Origin: Alphaproteobacteria bacterium | GTDB lineage: Bacteria > Pseudomonadota > Alphaproteobacteria > Micropepsales > Micropepsaceae | Reading direction: 5' to 3' | Assembly: GCA_003246795.1 (NCBI GenBank) | Contig: QKCS01000293.1 | Coordinates: forward strand, 1-17,450 | Length of the DNA: 17,450 nucleotides | The notes under the pieces: model-generated | Told to the model about the DNA's origin: nothing | The model's database searches: none | Seen by the model: only the letters and a program-made list of their open reading frames with translations | In this document: piece after piece, positions 1 through 7,162 of the stretch | How positions within the stretch are numbered: the stretch's first letter is position 1 | Layout: each line of letters begins with the position of its first letter | Position numbers and translations under genes: made by a program

Positions 1-2
1 AG

Positions 3-1124
3 GGCGGGCGCGGCGGGCTCTTTGCCGGTCGCGCCGCCGCCAAGCCTACGGCGCTCGATGCCGACATGGCGGAGGTGTTCGACGGCTCGATCGCCGAACT
101 CCTCGACGCCGAGTTCGAGGCGCCGCTTCTCAAAGGCTTGCTCGCCTTTGACACGATCTTGGGAAGCGCTCTGAGCCCGCGCACGCAGGGCACGGCGTTC
201 TTGGCCGCCTTGCGCGGCGCGATCGAAGCGGACGCGCCCGACGGCATCGTCCACCCGCAAGGCGGCGCCGGCGCGTTCGTCGCGGCGCTCGCGAAGGCCG
301 CTGAGGCCGCAGGCGTGCATACGCGCCTGTCCGCCCGCGTCGCCAAGCTCGTGTTCAACGGCGGACAGGTGACGGGCGTCGCCCTTGAAAGCGGCGAAAC
401 GATCGCGGCGCCGGTCGTCGTCTCGAGCCTCGATCCCAAGACGACCCTTCTGGGCTTGGGAGGCGAACGGCTTCTGCCGTTTGGTCTGAAGCGCCGGTTG
501 AGAGGATTTCGCGCCGATGGTTGCGTCGCCAAGGTCAATCTGGCGCTTGCGGCCTTGCCGTCGTTCAAGGGCATCGACAAGCGCCTGCTCAAAGAACGCC
601 TGGTCATCTGTCCGTCGATCGACCATCTCGATCGCGCGTTCGCCGCCTACGAGCGCCGAACGCTTCCGGCCGACCCCGCGCTCGAGATCACCATCCCCTC
701 GACCCACGACGCGTCGCTGGCGACGCCCGGCCAGCACGTCTTGTCGGCGCACGTGCTCTATGTGCCCAAAACGCTGGCGTCGGGCACGTGGGACCAGGCC
801 AAGAAAGATCTCATCGCCGCGGTCGGCGCGACGTTGCGCCAATACGCGCCCGATCTGCCCGATCTGATCCTGGCCGCCGAGCTTTTCACGCCGGCCGACA
901 TCGAGCAGGCGGCCGGAAGCGCCGGCGGCCATTGGCACGGCGGCGACATCGCGCTCGACCAACTCGGTCCGCTGCGCCCCGGGCCGGGCATGAGCCGCCA
1001 TCAAACACCGATCGCGGGCCTCTATCTTTGCGGTGCGGGAACGCATCCGTGCGGCGGCGTGACGGGCATCAACGGACGCAACGCGGCCGAGGCCGTCCTG
1101 GCGAACGGGGGGGCGGCGGCATGA
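3..1124 (+). CDS. FAD-dependent oxidoreductase, phytoene desaturase-like (5' truncated by window)
   Basis: The reading frame is open from the window's first bases, so the N-terminal part, including the GxGxxG dinucleotide-binding fold, lies upstream and is not visible. An internal ATG at 66 is not a credible start because the frame runs through it. About 373 residues remain of a family usually a little over 500 long. The C-terminus carries the hallmark FAD-binding block (GLYLCGAGTHPCGGVTG followed by INGRNAAEAVL) shared by phytoene desaturase, retinol saturase and PYROXD2-like amine-oxidase-fold enzymes. Such enzymes oxidise or isomerise C-C or C-N bonds using FAD; the substrate cannot be told here. 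The stop overlaps the start of the next gene (ATGA), so the two are probably co-translated. No carotenoid gene is adjacent, so a true carotenoid role is doubtful. Family call confident, substrate unknown. Confidence 0.85.
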   Translation, partial: GGRGGLFAGRAAAKPTALDADMAEVFDGSIAELLDAEFEAPLLKGLLAFDTILGSALSPRTQGTAFLAALRGAIEADAPDGIVHPQGGAGAFVAALAKAAEAAGVHTRLSARVAKLVFNGGQVTGVALESGETIAAPVVVSSLDPKTTLLGLGGERLLPFGLKRRLRGFRADGCVAKVNLALAALPSFKGIDKRLLKERLVICPSIDHLDRAFAAYERRTLPADPALEITIPSTHDASLATPGQHVLSAHVLYVPKTLASGTWDQAKKDLIAAVGATLRQYAPDLPDLILAAELFTPADIEQAAGSAGGHWHGGDIALDQLGPLRPGPGMSRHQTPIAGLYLCGAGTHPCGGVTGINGRNAAEAVLANGGAAA

Positions 1125-2200
1125 GCGACGTCGCCTCGCGCGCCTACCTGCCGACGCCCCTTCATCTGCGCACGGCCGAACTCTGCACGACGAACGCGTG
1201 GGCCGTGCAGTGCGGCTTCACGATCCCGGCCGTCTTTTCCTCGCCGGCCGAAGAGCATGCGGCGCTGACTACGCGCGTAACGCTCGCCGATCTGTCGGCG
1301 CGCCAGTATTGGCTCGTCGACGGCAAGGACGCCGCCGCCTATCTCAGCGCGGCGACCGTTGCGGATGCGGCTGTTCTCGAAGCCGGCCAGACGGCGCGCA
1401 CGCTATGGTGCGACGACACCGGCTATGTGCGCGGCGAGGGTCTCATCGTGCGCTTCTCGGAGACCGCATTCGAGCTGTCGACGGGCGTGCGCGATTTTGC
1501 CTGGCTAGCCGACGGCGCGCGCGGCTTCGACGCCAAGGTGACCAACGCCACCGGCACGCGCGCCGTGATCGGCGTGCGCGGCCCGCGCGCGGCCGACTTG
1601 CTGGCCGCCGCGGGCTTGAGCGGCGAGCCTGCGAGCACGGGGAATGTCGTGCGTCCGTCATGGCGTCCCGCGCAGGTGGCGATCGTGCGCGACGGCGACG
1701 CACTCGAACTCTGGATGCACGCGGACGACGCCACGGTCGTCTGGGATCGTCTTTGGCGGGCGGGCGCGTCCTTCGGCGTCGCGGCAGCCGGAGCCGAAAC
1801 GCTCGAAACGCTGCGGATCGACAACGCCGTGCCGCGGGCCGGGATCGACTGGGTGCCCGCGCAGCTTGCGCGCGACGCTGCCGAGCGGCGCACCCCGGCG
1901 GAGTTGGGTTTTCGCCCCGATCTCGCGCGGCGCTTCAACGGCGCCGAGGCGCTTCGAAAGGCGAAGCCGCCGGGCGAAGCGCTGGTTCAGCTCGTAAGCG
2001 AGGCGCCGTTGCCGCCGGGTCCGTTTTCGACCCGCAACGGAAAGGTGGGGCGCGTGACCTCATCGGCTTGGTCGCTGTCGCGTGGCGCCACGGTCGCGCT
2101 CGCTTGGATCGACGTCGACGCGACGACGGTCGGAGGCGTCGTCAACGTCGACGCGACGAATGCGGAAATCGCCCGCGAAGTCTTCCCGAAGGAAACGTAG
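1121..2200 (+). CDS. GcvT-like aminomethyltransferase-family protein
   Basis: This 359-residue protein starts at the ATG that overlaps the upstream stop. The open frame extends further upstream but only inside the oxidoreductase gene. Its length and order of motifs fit the GcvT/dimethylglycine-oxidase C-terminal fold: an early V-x-L-x-D-L-S segment near residues 53-59, a DGKDAAAYL segment near 67-75, LETLRIDNAVPRAGIDW in the middle and PAELGF with RRFNGAEAL later. Canonical members transfer a methylene unit to tetrahydrofolate. Here the usual Gly-x-x-x-Asp-Asp block, which carries the catalytic aspartate in glycine-cleavage T-protein, reads GYVRGEG (residues 101-107). Both aspartates therefore look lost, and a glycine-cleavage role is unlikely. 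No gcvH or gcvP is present. Being paired with a FAD oxidoreductase, it may handle a one-carbon product of amine demethylation, or may only bind folate. Family call good, function open. Confidence 0.8.
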   Translation: MSDVASRAYLPTPLHLRTAELCTTNAWAVQCGFTIPAVFSSPAEEHAALTTRVTLADLSARQYWLVDGKDAAAYLSAATVADAAVLEAGQTARTLWCDDTGYVRGEGLIVRFSETAFELSTGVRDFAWLADGARGFDAKVTNATGTRAVIGVRGPRAADLLAAAGLSGEPASTGNVVRPSWRPAQVAIVRDGDALELWMHADDATVVWDRLWRAGASFGVAAAGAETLETLRIDNAVPRAGIDWVPAQLARDAAERRTPAELGFRPDLARRFNGAEALRKAKPPGEALVQLVSEAPLPPGPFSTRNGKVGRVTSSAWSLSRGATVALAWIDVDATTVGGVVNVDATNAEIAREVFPKET

Positions 2201-2201
2201 C

Positions 2202-2897
2202 TCAGCTCACGCGATCGACGGTCTTGGCAAGCGATCCGATCACGGCCGTCTCGCCGTCGCGACCCTCGAACGCGGCCGGCTTCGCGCGGTCGACGCGATA
2301 GACCGAAAGCCCGGCCACGCGCGCCGCGTCCGTCTCGGTGGGCGCATCGGAGAAGAAGGTGATCGACCGGGGTTCGAACGCGATCCGCGCGGCGATCTTC
2401 GTATAGGACGCCGCGTCGCCTTTCGGCCCCGTCGTCGTATCGAAGTAGTCGCCGATGATCGGCCGCAGGTCGCCCGCCACGCTGTGCGCGAAGTAGAGTT
2501 TCTGCGCCTCGATCGACCCCGAGGAATAGATGAAGATCTTGACGCCGCGCTTGGCCCACGCCCGCATCGCATCGACGGCGTCGGCATAGAGGTGCGCCTT
2601 AAGTTCGCCCGACGCGTAGCCGTCGCGCCAGACGATGCCTTGCAGCGTCTTCAGCGGCGTGACCTTCTTGTCCTCGTCCATCCAAGCCAGGAACTGTCGC
2701 GCCGCTTCGCGCGGATCGCTGAGCGCGTTTCCCGACGCCGCGCGCGCGTCGCGAACTGTCGCCGCGACTTCCGCATCGTCCCAGCGCGCCTTGAGCGCGT
2801 CGCCGATCCGCGCCCGCGCGAACGGGAACAGCACCTCGCGCACGAAGGCGATGTCGCCGATCGTGCCTTCGATGTCGAGAAGGACGGCGCGACTCAC
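2202..2897 (-). CDS. mtnC: Enolase-phosphatase E1 (acireductone synthase)
   Basis: This is a cytosolic haloacid-dehalogenase-superfamily enzyme of the methionine salvage pathway. It converts 2,3-diketo-5-methylthiopentyl-1-phosphate to the acireductone by enolisation and dephosphorylation. Its 231 residues are the family's usual length. Visible motifs are D-I-E-G-T at residues 8-12 (nucleophile Asp8, Mg2+ binding), Y-S-S-G-S at 124-128 (motif II), Lys159 in G-P-K-G (motif III) and F-S-D-A-P-T-E at 182-188 (acidic motif). The start is GTG at 2897, overlapping the mtnD stop in a GTGA, which points to translational coupling. It is the last gene of mtnB-mtnD-mtnC and ends one base from the convergent GcvT-like gene. 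No odd residues were seen. Confidence 0.96.
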   Translation of the reverse strand: MSRAVLLDIEGTIGDIAFVREVLFPFARARIGDALKARWDDAEVAATVRDARAASGNALSDPREAARQFLAWMDEDKKVTPLKTLQGIVWRDGYASGELKAHLYADAVDAMRAWAKRGVKIFIYSSGSIEAQKLYFAHSVAGDLRPIIGDYFDTTTGPKGDAASYTKIAARIAFEPRSITFFSDAPTETDAARVAGLSVYRVDRAKPAAFEGRDGETAVIGSLAKTVDRVS

Positions 2898-3439
2898 GCG
2901 GCGTATTTTGGGATCGTGTCGGCGATCTTGTCGCCGGTGAACTCCGCGACCCAGCCCTCAGGCGTCGTGAACAGGCGGATCGCCGCGAAGAACGGCTTCG
3001 GCCCCATGTCGAACCAGTGGCGCGTGTGCATCGGCACCGACAGAAGGTCGCCGGCCTCGCACACGACCTGCAGCACTTGATTGTCGTTGCGCAGATAGAA
3101 GGCCCCCGCGCCCTCGACGAAGAAGCGCACCTCATCGTCGGCGTGCGTGTGCTCGGACAGGAACTTTTTGCGCATCGCCTCGCGGTCGGGATGCTCGGGA
3201 TGCATACGCACCACGTCGGCCGACTGGTAGCCGCCGATCTTCTTCAGCCGATCCACGTCGCGAGCATAGGCCTCCAACACTGTGTCCTGGCCCGCGCCCG
3301 GCGCCAGCGGTTTGCTCGCCTCCCAGCGCTCATAGCGCACGTCGAACGGCACGAGTGCTTTCAGGATCTCCTCCGCGTCGCGCGTTTGCGCCTGCGCCGC
3401 GCCGCCTTTGGTCAGGTCGAACACCGTGAGCGTGGTCAT
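2894..3439 (-). CDS. mtnD: Acireductone dioxygenase
   Basis: This is a 181-residue cupin enzyme of methionine salvage. It oxidises the acireductone with O2. With Fe2+ bound it yields formate and 4-methylthio-2-oxobutanoate, the methionine precursor; with Ni2+ it yields an off-pathway set of products including CO. The metal ligands are visible as H-x-H-x-x-x-E (His97, His99, Glu103) and His141 in MHTRHWF, almost the same numbering as the Klebsiella enzyme. The frame is open further upstream, but the ATG at 3439, overlapping the mtnB stop in an ATGA, gives the family's normal length and start (MTTLTVFDL), so it is the chosen start. It sits between mtnB and mtnC, whose reactions flank its own. 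Confidence 0.96.
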   Translation of the reverse strand: MTTLTVFDLTKGGAAQAQTRDAEEILKALVPFDVRYERWEASKPLAPGAGQDTVLEAYARDVDRLKKIGGYQSADVVRMHPEHPDREAMRKKFLSEHTHADDEVRFFVEGAGAFYLRNDNQVLQVVCEAGDLLSVPMHTRHWFDMGPKPFFAAIRLFTTPEGWVAEFTGDKIADTIPKYAA

Positions 3440-4077
3440 GCCGGGATTCCCTTCATCTTCAGCATCAGCGTGAAAAGATAGTCGAACGCGTCCAGATGGC
3501 GAAGCGTCTCCTGCGTGTCGGCGCCCCAGGCGTAAAGCCCGTGCCCGACCAGCAGAAAGCCCCAACCCAATTCATCCGCCTTCAACCGCGCTTCGACGCG
3601 GGCTGCAAGCGCGTCCATGTCCTGGTCGTTTTCGAACACCGGAACGTCGACATGCGTCGCGTGCGTCTTGATGCCGTTGAGCGCCTTCAACAGCTCGAGC
3701 CCCTCGATCCGCACGCGCCCGTCCTGCGCCAGCACAAGCGACGCGAGCACCGCGGGTTGTGCGTGCACGTGCGCCACCGCGCCGATCGAAGGCGACAGCT
3801 TGTACATGAGATAGTGCAGCGGTGCCTCCGCCGAAGCGCGCGGATGCGCAGGACCGTTGATACCCGCGCGGATGACGCCCGCCGCCGTCAGCGCGCCCTT
3901 GTCGCCGCCCGATGCTGTGACGGCGCAGGCGCTCTTGTCGATGCGGACGGAGAAGTTGCCGCTCGTCGCCGGCACCCAACCCTTCGCGCCCGCGTGATGG
4001 GCGAGGGCGATCACGCCGCGGAGGACGTCGGCGGGCACCGTATCGTCGGTCGTCTTCAAGACGGAGGCGTTGGTCAT
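3436..4077 (-). CDS. mtnB: Methylthioribulose-1-phosphate dehydratase
   Basis: This is a class II aldolase/adducin-fold Zn enzyme of 213 residues. It dehydrates 5-methylthioribulose-1-phosphate to the diketo phosphate that MtnC uses. Visible features are the substrate-phosphate loop A-T-S-G-N-F-S near residues 37-43, the zinc-binding H-V-H at 103-105, a third His at 179 in VGHGLYAWG, and the SAEAPLHYLMY segment near 82-92. The ATG at 4077 is preceded by an AGGG Shine-Dalgarno-like sequence with about 7 nt spacing. It is the first gene of the operon, with a promoter and a hairpin leader upstream. The pathway's earlier genes (mtnA, mtnK or mtnP) are not in this window and must lie elsewhere. 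Confidence 0.95.
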   Translation of the reverse strand: MTNASVLKTTDDTVPADVLRGVIALAHHAGAKGWVPATSGNFSVRIDKSACAVTASGGDKGALTAAGVIRAGINGPAHPRASAEAPLHYLMYKLSPSIGAVAHVHAQPAVLASLVLAQDGRVRIEGLELLKALNGIKTHATHVDVPVFENDQDMDALAARVEARLKADELGWGFLLVGHGLYAWGADTQETLRHLDAFDYLFTLMLKMKGIPA

Positions 4078-4090
4078 CCATTTACCCTGG

Positions 4091-4106
4091 GGACCCGCAA
4101 GGGTCC
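4091..4106 (-). promoter_or_regulatory. Leader hairpin just upstream of mtnB
   Basis: A perfect 6-bp inverted repeat, GGACCC and GGGTCC, is separated by 4 nt. It lies in the predicted mtnB 5' leader, directly before the Shine-Dalgarno AGGG. It could modulate ribosome access or stabilise the message. It does not resemble the SAM-II riboswitch as I know it. Confidence 0.45.
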
Positions 4107-4120
4107 GCTCTCAAGGCGCG

Positions 4121-4150
4121 TTAATATGGGAGGGCCGGGCCGGATGTCAC
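4121..4150 (-). promoter_or_regulatory. Predicted sigma-70-type promoter of mtnBDC
   Basis: On the minus strand, a GTGACA -35 element (4150-4145) is followed after 18 nt by a TATTAA -10 element (4126-4121), each close to consensus. A start near 4113 would give a leader of about 35 nt that contains the hairpin at 4091-4106. This is a pattern match only. Confidence 0.5.
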
Positions 4151-4175
4151 CCCTCAAAGGCGCGATTTCCGGCCC
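4137..4175. repeat. 8-bp inverted repeat spanning the mtnB -35 region
   Basis: GGGCCGGA at 4137-4144 is perfectly complementary to TCCGGCCC at 4168-4175, with a 23-nt spacer. It flanks and covers the -35 element of the predicted mtnB promoter. It could be an operator or a structured upstream RNA, or chance in GC-rich DNA. Confidence 0.3.
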
Positions 4176-4302
4176 ACGCGGCGGAGTTTCGCTCATCTGC
4201 CGTTCAACCGGGCGAACGTTTTGGGGCCGGACGCATGACGGAAGCGAGGAATGGAACTGGCGATCATCATCCGCCCTGGCCTAAGCCGGAACGACGGTTG
4301 GA

Positions 4303-4893
4303 TTGAGTCTGGACGGAGGCGAGTGGTCGAAGCACCCCGACGGCGAACTGATCGCGCGCGTCGCGAACGGCGACCGCACGGCTGCGCGCGCGATCATGGC
4401 TCGCCACCTGCCGAAGATCCTGAATCTCGCCCGCCGCATGCTGGCCGACCGGACCGAGTCCGAGGACGTGGCGCAGGAAGTGTTCGTGCGCGTGTGGACG
4501 CACGCCGCGCGTTGGCGGCCCGGCAAGGCCAAATTCGAAACCTGGCTGCATCGCGTGGCGATCAACCTCTGCTATGACCGGCTCCGCCGCCGCCCGGCTT
4601 CCGCGTTGGACGACGTGCCGGAGATGGCGGACGACGCGCCGAACCCCGCGGCGAAACTCTACGAGACGCAGCTCGCCGCCGCCGTGAATGAAGCGCTGCA
4701 GCGTCTGCCCGGCCGGCAGCGCGAGGCTGTCGTGCTCTGCCACTACCAAGGCCTGACGAACATCGACGCCGCCGACATCATGGGCGTCAGCGTCGAGGCG
4801 ATCGAAAGTCTTCTGTCGCGCGGACGGCGCACGTTGAAGAAACTGCTGAAGCCCCTCAGTGACGATTTGTTCGCAAAGAACGACACCGAATGA
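4303..4893 (+). CDS. ECF-type RNA polymerase sigma factor
   Basis: This 196-residue sigma-70-family protein has only regions 2 and 4. Region 2 runs about 33-98 and includes AARRML-like core-binding and DVAQEVFVRVW segments, then FETWLHRVAINLCYDRLRR for -10 recognition. Region 4 runs about 128-184 and includes LPGRQREAVVLCHYQGLTN and the helix-turn-helix IDAADIMGVSVEAIESLLSR. The start is TTG at 4303: the frame has a stop at 4282 and no ATG or GTG lies between, and the protein begins MSLDGGEWS as relatives often do. It is followed by a putative anti-sigma gene and a periplasmic-type sensor gene, so it probably directs an envelope or metal-stress regulon. The anti-sigma gene starts within 10 nt of its stop. 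No convincing autoregulatory promoter was recognised. Confidence 0.92.
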   Translation: MSLDGGEWSKHPDGELIARVANGDRTAARAIMARHLPKILNLARRMLADRTESEDVAQEVFVRVWTHAARWRPGKAKFETWLHRVAINLCYDRLRRRPASALDDVPEMADDAPNPAAKLYETQLAAAVNEALQRLPGRQREAVVLCHYQGLTNIDAADIMGVSVEAIESLLSRGRRTLKKLLKPLSDDLFAKNDTE

Positions 4894-4902
4894 GACGTGC
4901 CG

Positions 4903-5333
4903 ATGAACATTGAGACGTTCAAATCCCTACTCGAAGCCTACGGCGCCGACTTCCGGCGTTGGCCCGAAGCCGTGCGCGCGGAGGCGGAGGCCTTCGTCGA
5001 AGCGTCGGCCGAGGTCGCGAATTTGCTGGCGGCCGAAGCCGCGTTCGACCGCATGCTCGACGCGGCTGAAACAGCGCCGGTTACGCGCGTGCTTGAAGAA
5101 AGAACCTTGGGGTCGTTTCCCGAACGCGGCGCGATTCGCTCGCGATCTTCGCGGGTGCGCCTTTGCGTTGGGCACAGGCGGCGGCACTTGCGGTTTCGCT
5201 GGCGCTGGGATTGGCGGTCGGCGCGGCTCTGCCCAGCTGGGCGGGCGTGGGCGAGGCGTCCGAGATCGATCCGGCGCTCGTCGCGCTTGGCGACCTCGAC
5301 ACGGATCTTTGGAACGACATGGGTGGCTCATGA
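4903..5333 (+). pseudogene. Putative anti-sigma membrane protein, apparent 1-nt frameshift
   Basis: The first part (from ATG 4903, or GTG 4897) reads MNIETFKSLLEAYGADFRRW and continues with an E/A-rich helical stretch ending LAAEAAFDRMLDAAE. That opening is typical of small alphaproteobacterial proteins encoded after ECF sigma genes. The frame then becomes Arg/Ser-rich nonsense. One base back, the other frame is open from 5097 and reads a good transmembrane helix (WAQAAALAVSLALGLAVGAA) and an acidic tail ending DLDTDLWNDMGGS at the stop 5331-5333. That stop overlaps the next gene's ATG in an ATGA. A single missing base between about 5097 and 5150 would restore a protein of about 143 residues. 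It would be an inner-membrane anti-sigma factor with a cytoplasmic N-terminus. The lesion may be a real mutation or an assembly error. The function is inferred from position. Confidence 0.65.
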
Positions 5334-5893
5334 GCAAAGTCGTGCGCGAACCTCGGCGATGGAGTTTTTGGTTCATCGCCTCGCTATGTTTGAATTTCTT
5401 CTTGATCGGCGTGATCGTGATGGGCCTGATAGTCGCGCGGAACCGCTCGATCGCGGCGGCGGTCAGCGGCGGCGCTGCAGGCGGCATGCGTCCCGAGATC
5501 GTCCTGCAATTGCTCCCGCGCTCGGGCGCGATCAAGATGTGCGCCGTGCTCGGCGAACGCATGGGCGAGTTCCGCCGCCTGGGCCGCGATGTCGTCGATG
5601 CGCGGCGCGCGATGTTCAAGACCTTTCGCAAGGAGCCTTTCGACGAAACCGCGTTTCGCGATGCGACGGCGCGTATCGCCGCCGCCGAGACCGCCGTCGT
5701 TCGCGAACGCCAGACAACCACCGCCGAACTGGTCACGCGTTTGACGCCGGACGAGCGGCGTCATTTCAGCCGGCAAGTCGTTCGGCGGTTCATGTCGCTG
5801 AGAAGGCAACACGCGCCGGCACAAGGGCGCGGAACGCTTGCATCGATGTGCAAGGAGCTCGGCGTCGACGCGGCGACCCTGCCGCAACAATAA
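5330..5893 (+). CDS. Membrane-anchored periplasmic sensor, CnrX/ZraP-like (heavy-metal-resistance fold)
   Basis: This 187-residue protein has one N-terminal transmembrane helix (about residues 12-35, FWFIASLCLNFFLIGVIVMG). A mostly helical, Arg/Glu-rich periplasmic domain follows, resembling the CnrX/ZraP/CpxP-type four-helix hairpin: a long helix around 70-100, an FDETAFRDATARI turn near 104-116, and a second long helix with LTPDERRHFSRQVVRRF near 138-154. The ATG at 5330 overlaps the previous stop, and the frame's upstream extension is only a shadow. In the Cnr system such a protein holds an anti-sigma factor until metal binds. Here the periplasmic part has only two histidines (145, 161), so direct metal sensing is uncertain and envelope stress is an alternative. 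It is the last gene of the sigma operon. Confidence 0.75.
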   Translation: MSKVVREPRRWSFWFIASLCLNFFLIGVIVMGLIVARNRSIAAAVSGGAAGGMRPEIVLQLLPRSGAIKMCAVLGERMGEFRRLGRDVVDARRAMFKTFRKEPFDETAFRDATARIAAAETAVVRERQTTTAELVTRLTPDERRHFSRQVVRRFMSLRRQHAPAQGRGTLASMCKELGVDAATLPQQ

Positions 5894-5899
5894 GAAACC

Positions 5900-5920
5900 C
5901 GGGCGCGGCCGCCGCGCCCG
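5900..5920. terminator. Intergenic stem-loop between convergent genes
   Basis: A perfect 9-bp stem with a 3-nt loop (CGGGCGCGG / CCGCGCCCG) lies 6 nt after the sensor stop and 31 nt from the end of the convergent solute-binding gene. On the minus strand it is followed by GGTTTCTTATTG, so it best serves the solute-binding gene. On the plus strand it lacks a T-run. Confidence 0.6.
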
Positions 5921-5951
5921 AGCGATAGATCAACAGGCGTGGCCCGCCGCG

Positions 5952-7073
5952 TCAGCCGCCGCCGCGAATCTCCGTCCAGAATTTGACGATCTCTTCCTTG
6001 TTCTTGAGCCGCACTTGGAACGTGCCCGACTTCAGAAACGATTCGACGTCGCGGACGAAGCCGAGCTCCGCCAGTTGCTCGTCCGTGTAGTCGGCGAAGA
6101 TGCTCATATTCGCCGGCCCGTTGTTGAGATCTTGAAGTTGATATTTCATCGCCGCCGGCGAAATGCCGCTGTCGATGAGCGTATACGCCTTTTCGATGTT
6201 CTTCGACTCGGCGTGAAGGACCATGCCGCAGACATAGGTGAACATGCCGCCCGGCGGATTCATGTAGGCGACGGGCTTGCCTTCGCGCTTCAGCGACGCC
6301 GGCGTCTGGTTCCACGTGATCGCCGCCACGATTTCACCCGACGCGAGCCCCTGGCTCAGAGAGGTTTCGTCGCTCGAAATGAAGCGCGCATTGGCCACGA
6401 ACTCGCGCAACTTGGCCTTCACCGTTTCCCAGTCTTCCGGGGACATGTTGTACGGATCGACGCCCCAGGTCTTGGCGATCAGCGTCACGGTGTCGTCGAC
6501 CCCGTCCAGGCCTGCAACCCGGCCCTTGTATTTCGGATCGAACAGGATCTTCCAGCTCTCGTTGCCGACATATTCGGGCGCAAGATCCGTCCGGTAGGTG
6601 ACGGACGTGTTCGCCCAATATTGCGGGATGAACCACGCCTCGGTTTCGGACTTCATCATGCCCGGAATCGTCTTCAGATAGTCCGGAATGTCCTTCCAAT
6701 GCTTCAGCTTCGTGACGTCGATGGGCTGAATGAGACCTGCCTCTTGCCAACGGCCGAATTCGTAAGAGCAGGGCCCCATCACGTCGGGCTTGTAGCCGGC
6801 GCGCATCTTCGCGAAGGCTTCGTCTTCGTCCGCCCAAATCGCCGAGCGCGGCTCGACGCCGTACTTTTCTTTGTACTCGGCCACGAACGGCGGGTCCGCC
6901 CAGTTCTCCCACGTGAACAGCAGAGCTTCTTCCTCGCCGGACGCCGCTTCGGTGGTAGCTGTCTCCGTTGCCTCCCCTTCGCCGGCCGGTTTCTTCGTCT
7001 GCGTGAAGTAGTAGTAGCCGACGGCGCCAAGCACGATGACCACGATGAGCGCGATCAAGCCTGATCTATTCAT
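5952..7073 (-). CDS. Membrane-anchored ABC-type solute-binding protein, polyamine (PotD-like) family
   Basis: This 373-residue protein starts at ATG 7073, with GGGAGA about 6 nt upstream. The open frame extends 25 residues further but without hydrophobic or RBS support. Residues 5-23 form a hydrophobic helix with no lipobox cysteine and no obvious signal-peptidase site (GYYYFTQTKK follows), so it looks like an uncleaved anchor. A Thr/Glu/Ala linker follows, then a periplasmic binding domain opening LLFTWENWADPPFVAEYKEK, like the spermidine/putrescine-binding proteins. Later come DVMGPCSYEFGRWQEAG and AAITWNQTPASL. The binding residues cannot be assigned with confidence, so the substrate (polyamine or other small cation) is inference. 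No permease or ATPase gene lies in the window. Its anchor matches that of the upstream small protein. Confidence 0.82.
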   Translation of the reverse strand: MNRSGLIALIVVIVLGAVGYYYFTQTKKPAGEGEATETATTEAASGEEEALLFTWENWADPPFVAEYKEKYGVEPRSAIWADEDEAFAKMRAGYKPDVMGPCSYEFGRWQEAGLIQPIDVTKLKHWKDIPDYLKTIPGMMKSETEAWFIPQYWANTSVTYRTDLAPEYVGNESWKILFDPKYKGRVAGLDGVDDTVTLIAKTWGVDPYNMSPEDWETVKAKLREFVANARFISSDETSLSQGLASGEIVAAITWNQTPASLKREGKPVAYMNPPGGMFTYVCGMVLHAESKNIEKAYTLIDSGISPAAMKYQLQDLNNGPANMSIFADYTDEQLAELGFVRDVESFLKSGTFQVRLKNKEEIVKFWTEIRGGG

Positions 7074-7094
7074 GAGAATCTCCCGTAGGGTCTT

Positions 7095-7123
7095 GCGTAT
7101 CGAATGCGCGCGATGGGATACGC
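7095..7123. repeat. 7-bp inverted repeat in the leader of the solute-binding gene
   Basis: GCGTATC (7095-7101) and GATACGC (7117-7123) are exact inverted copies separated by 15 nt. They lie between the upstream terminator and the start at 7073. This could be an operator or an RNA hairpin in read-through transcripts. Confidence 0.3.
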
Positions 7124-7127
7124 GCAC

Positions 7128-7162
7128 AAAAAAACACGCGGTCCGCATTAGCGAACCGCGTG
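7128..7162 (-). terminator. Intrinsic terminator after the small repeat-protein gene
   Basis: On the minus strand, a perfect 8-bp stem (CACGCGGT / ACCGCGTG, 7162-7155 with 7142-7135) and a 12-nt loop are followed at once by seven Ts (7134-7128). This is a textbook rho-independent terminator. It lies between the small protein gene and the solute-binding gene, which are in the same direction. Either read-through sets the ratio of the two, or the second gene has a promoter overlapping the terminator. Confidence 0.85.

Noticed and set aside
521..1120. 200-codon upstream extension of the GcvT-like gene
   Set aside because: It lies wholly inside the oxidoreductase gene in another frame and is Arg/Pro-rich nonsense. 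The ATG at 1121 with ATGA overlap is the sensible start.
4078..4150. SAM-II riboswitch upstream of mtnB
   Set aside because: Only a simple 6-bp hairpin is seen; I could not find the conserved pseudoknot sequence of that class.
4253..4290. GGAAC-type ECF or EcfG promoter before the sigma gene
   Set aside because: A GGAAC occurs at 4253, but no matching -10 element lies at the proper spacing.
5150..5928. Continuation of the first anti-sigma frame to 5928
   Set aside because: It is Arg-rich, lacks the transmembrane helix found in the other frame, and overlaps the whole sensor gene.
5838..7064. Open frame of about 408 codons on the plus strand
   Set aside because: It runs antisense through the solute-binding protein gene, starts inside the sensor gene, and has an antisense-like composition.
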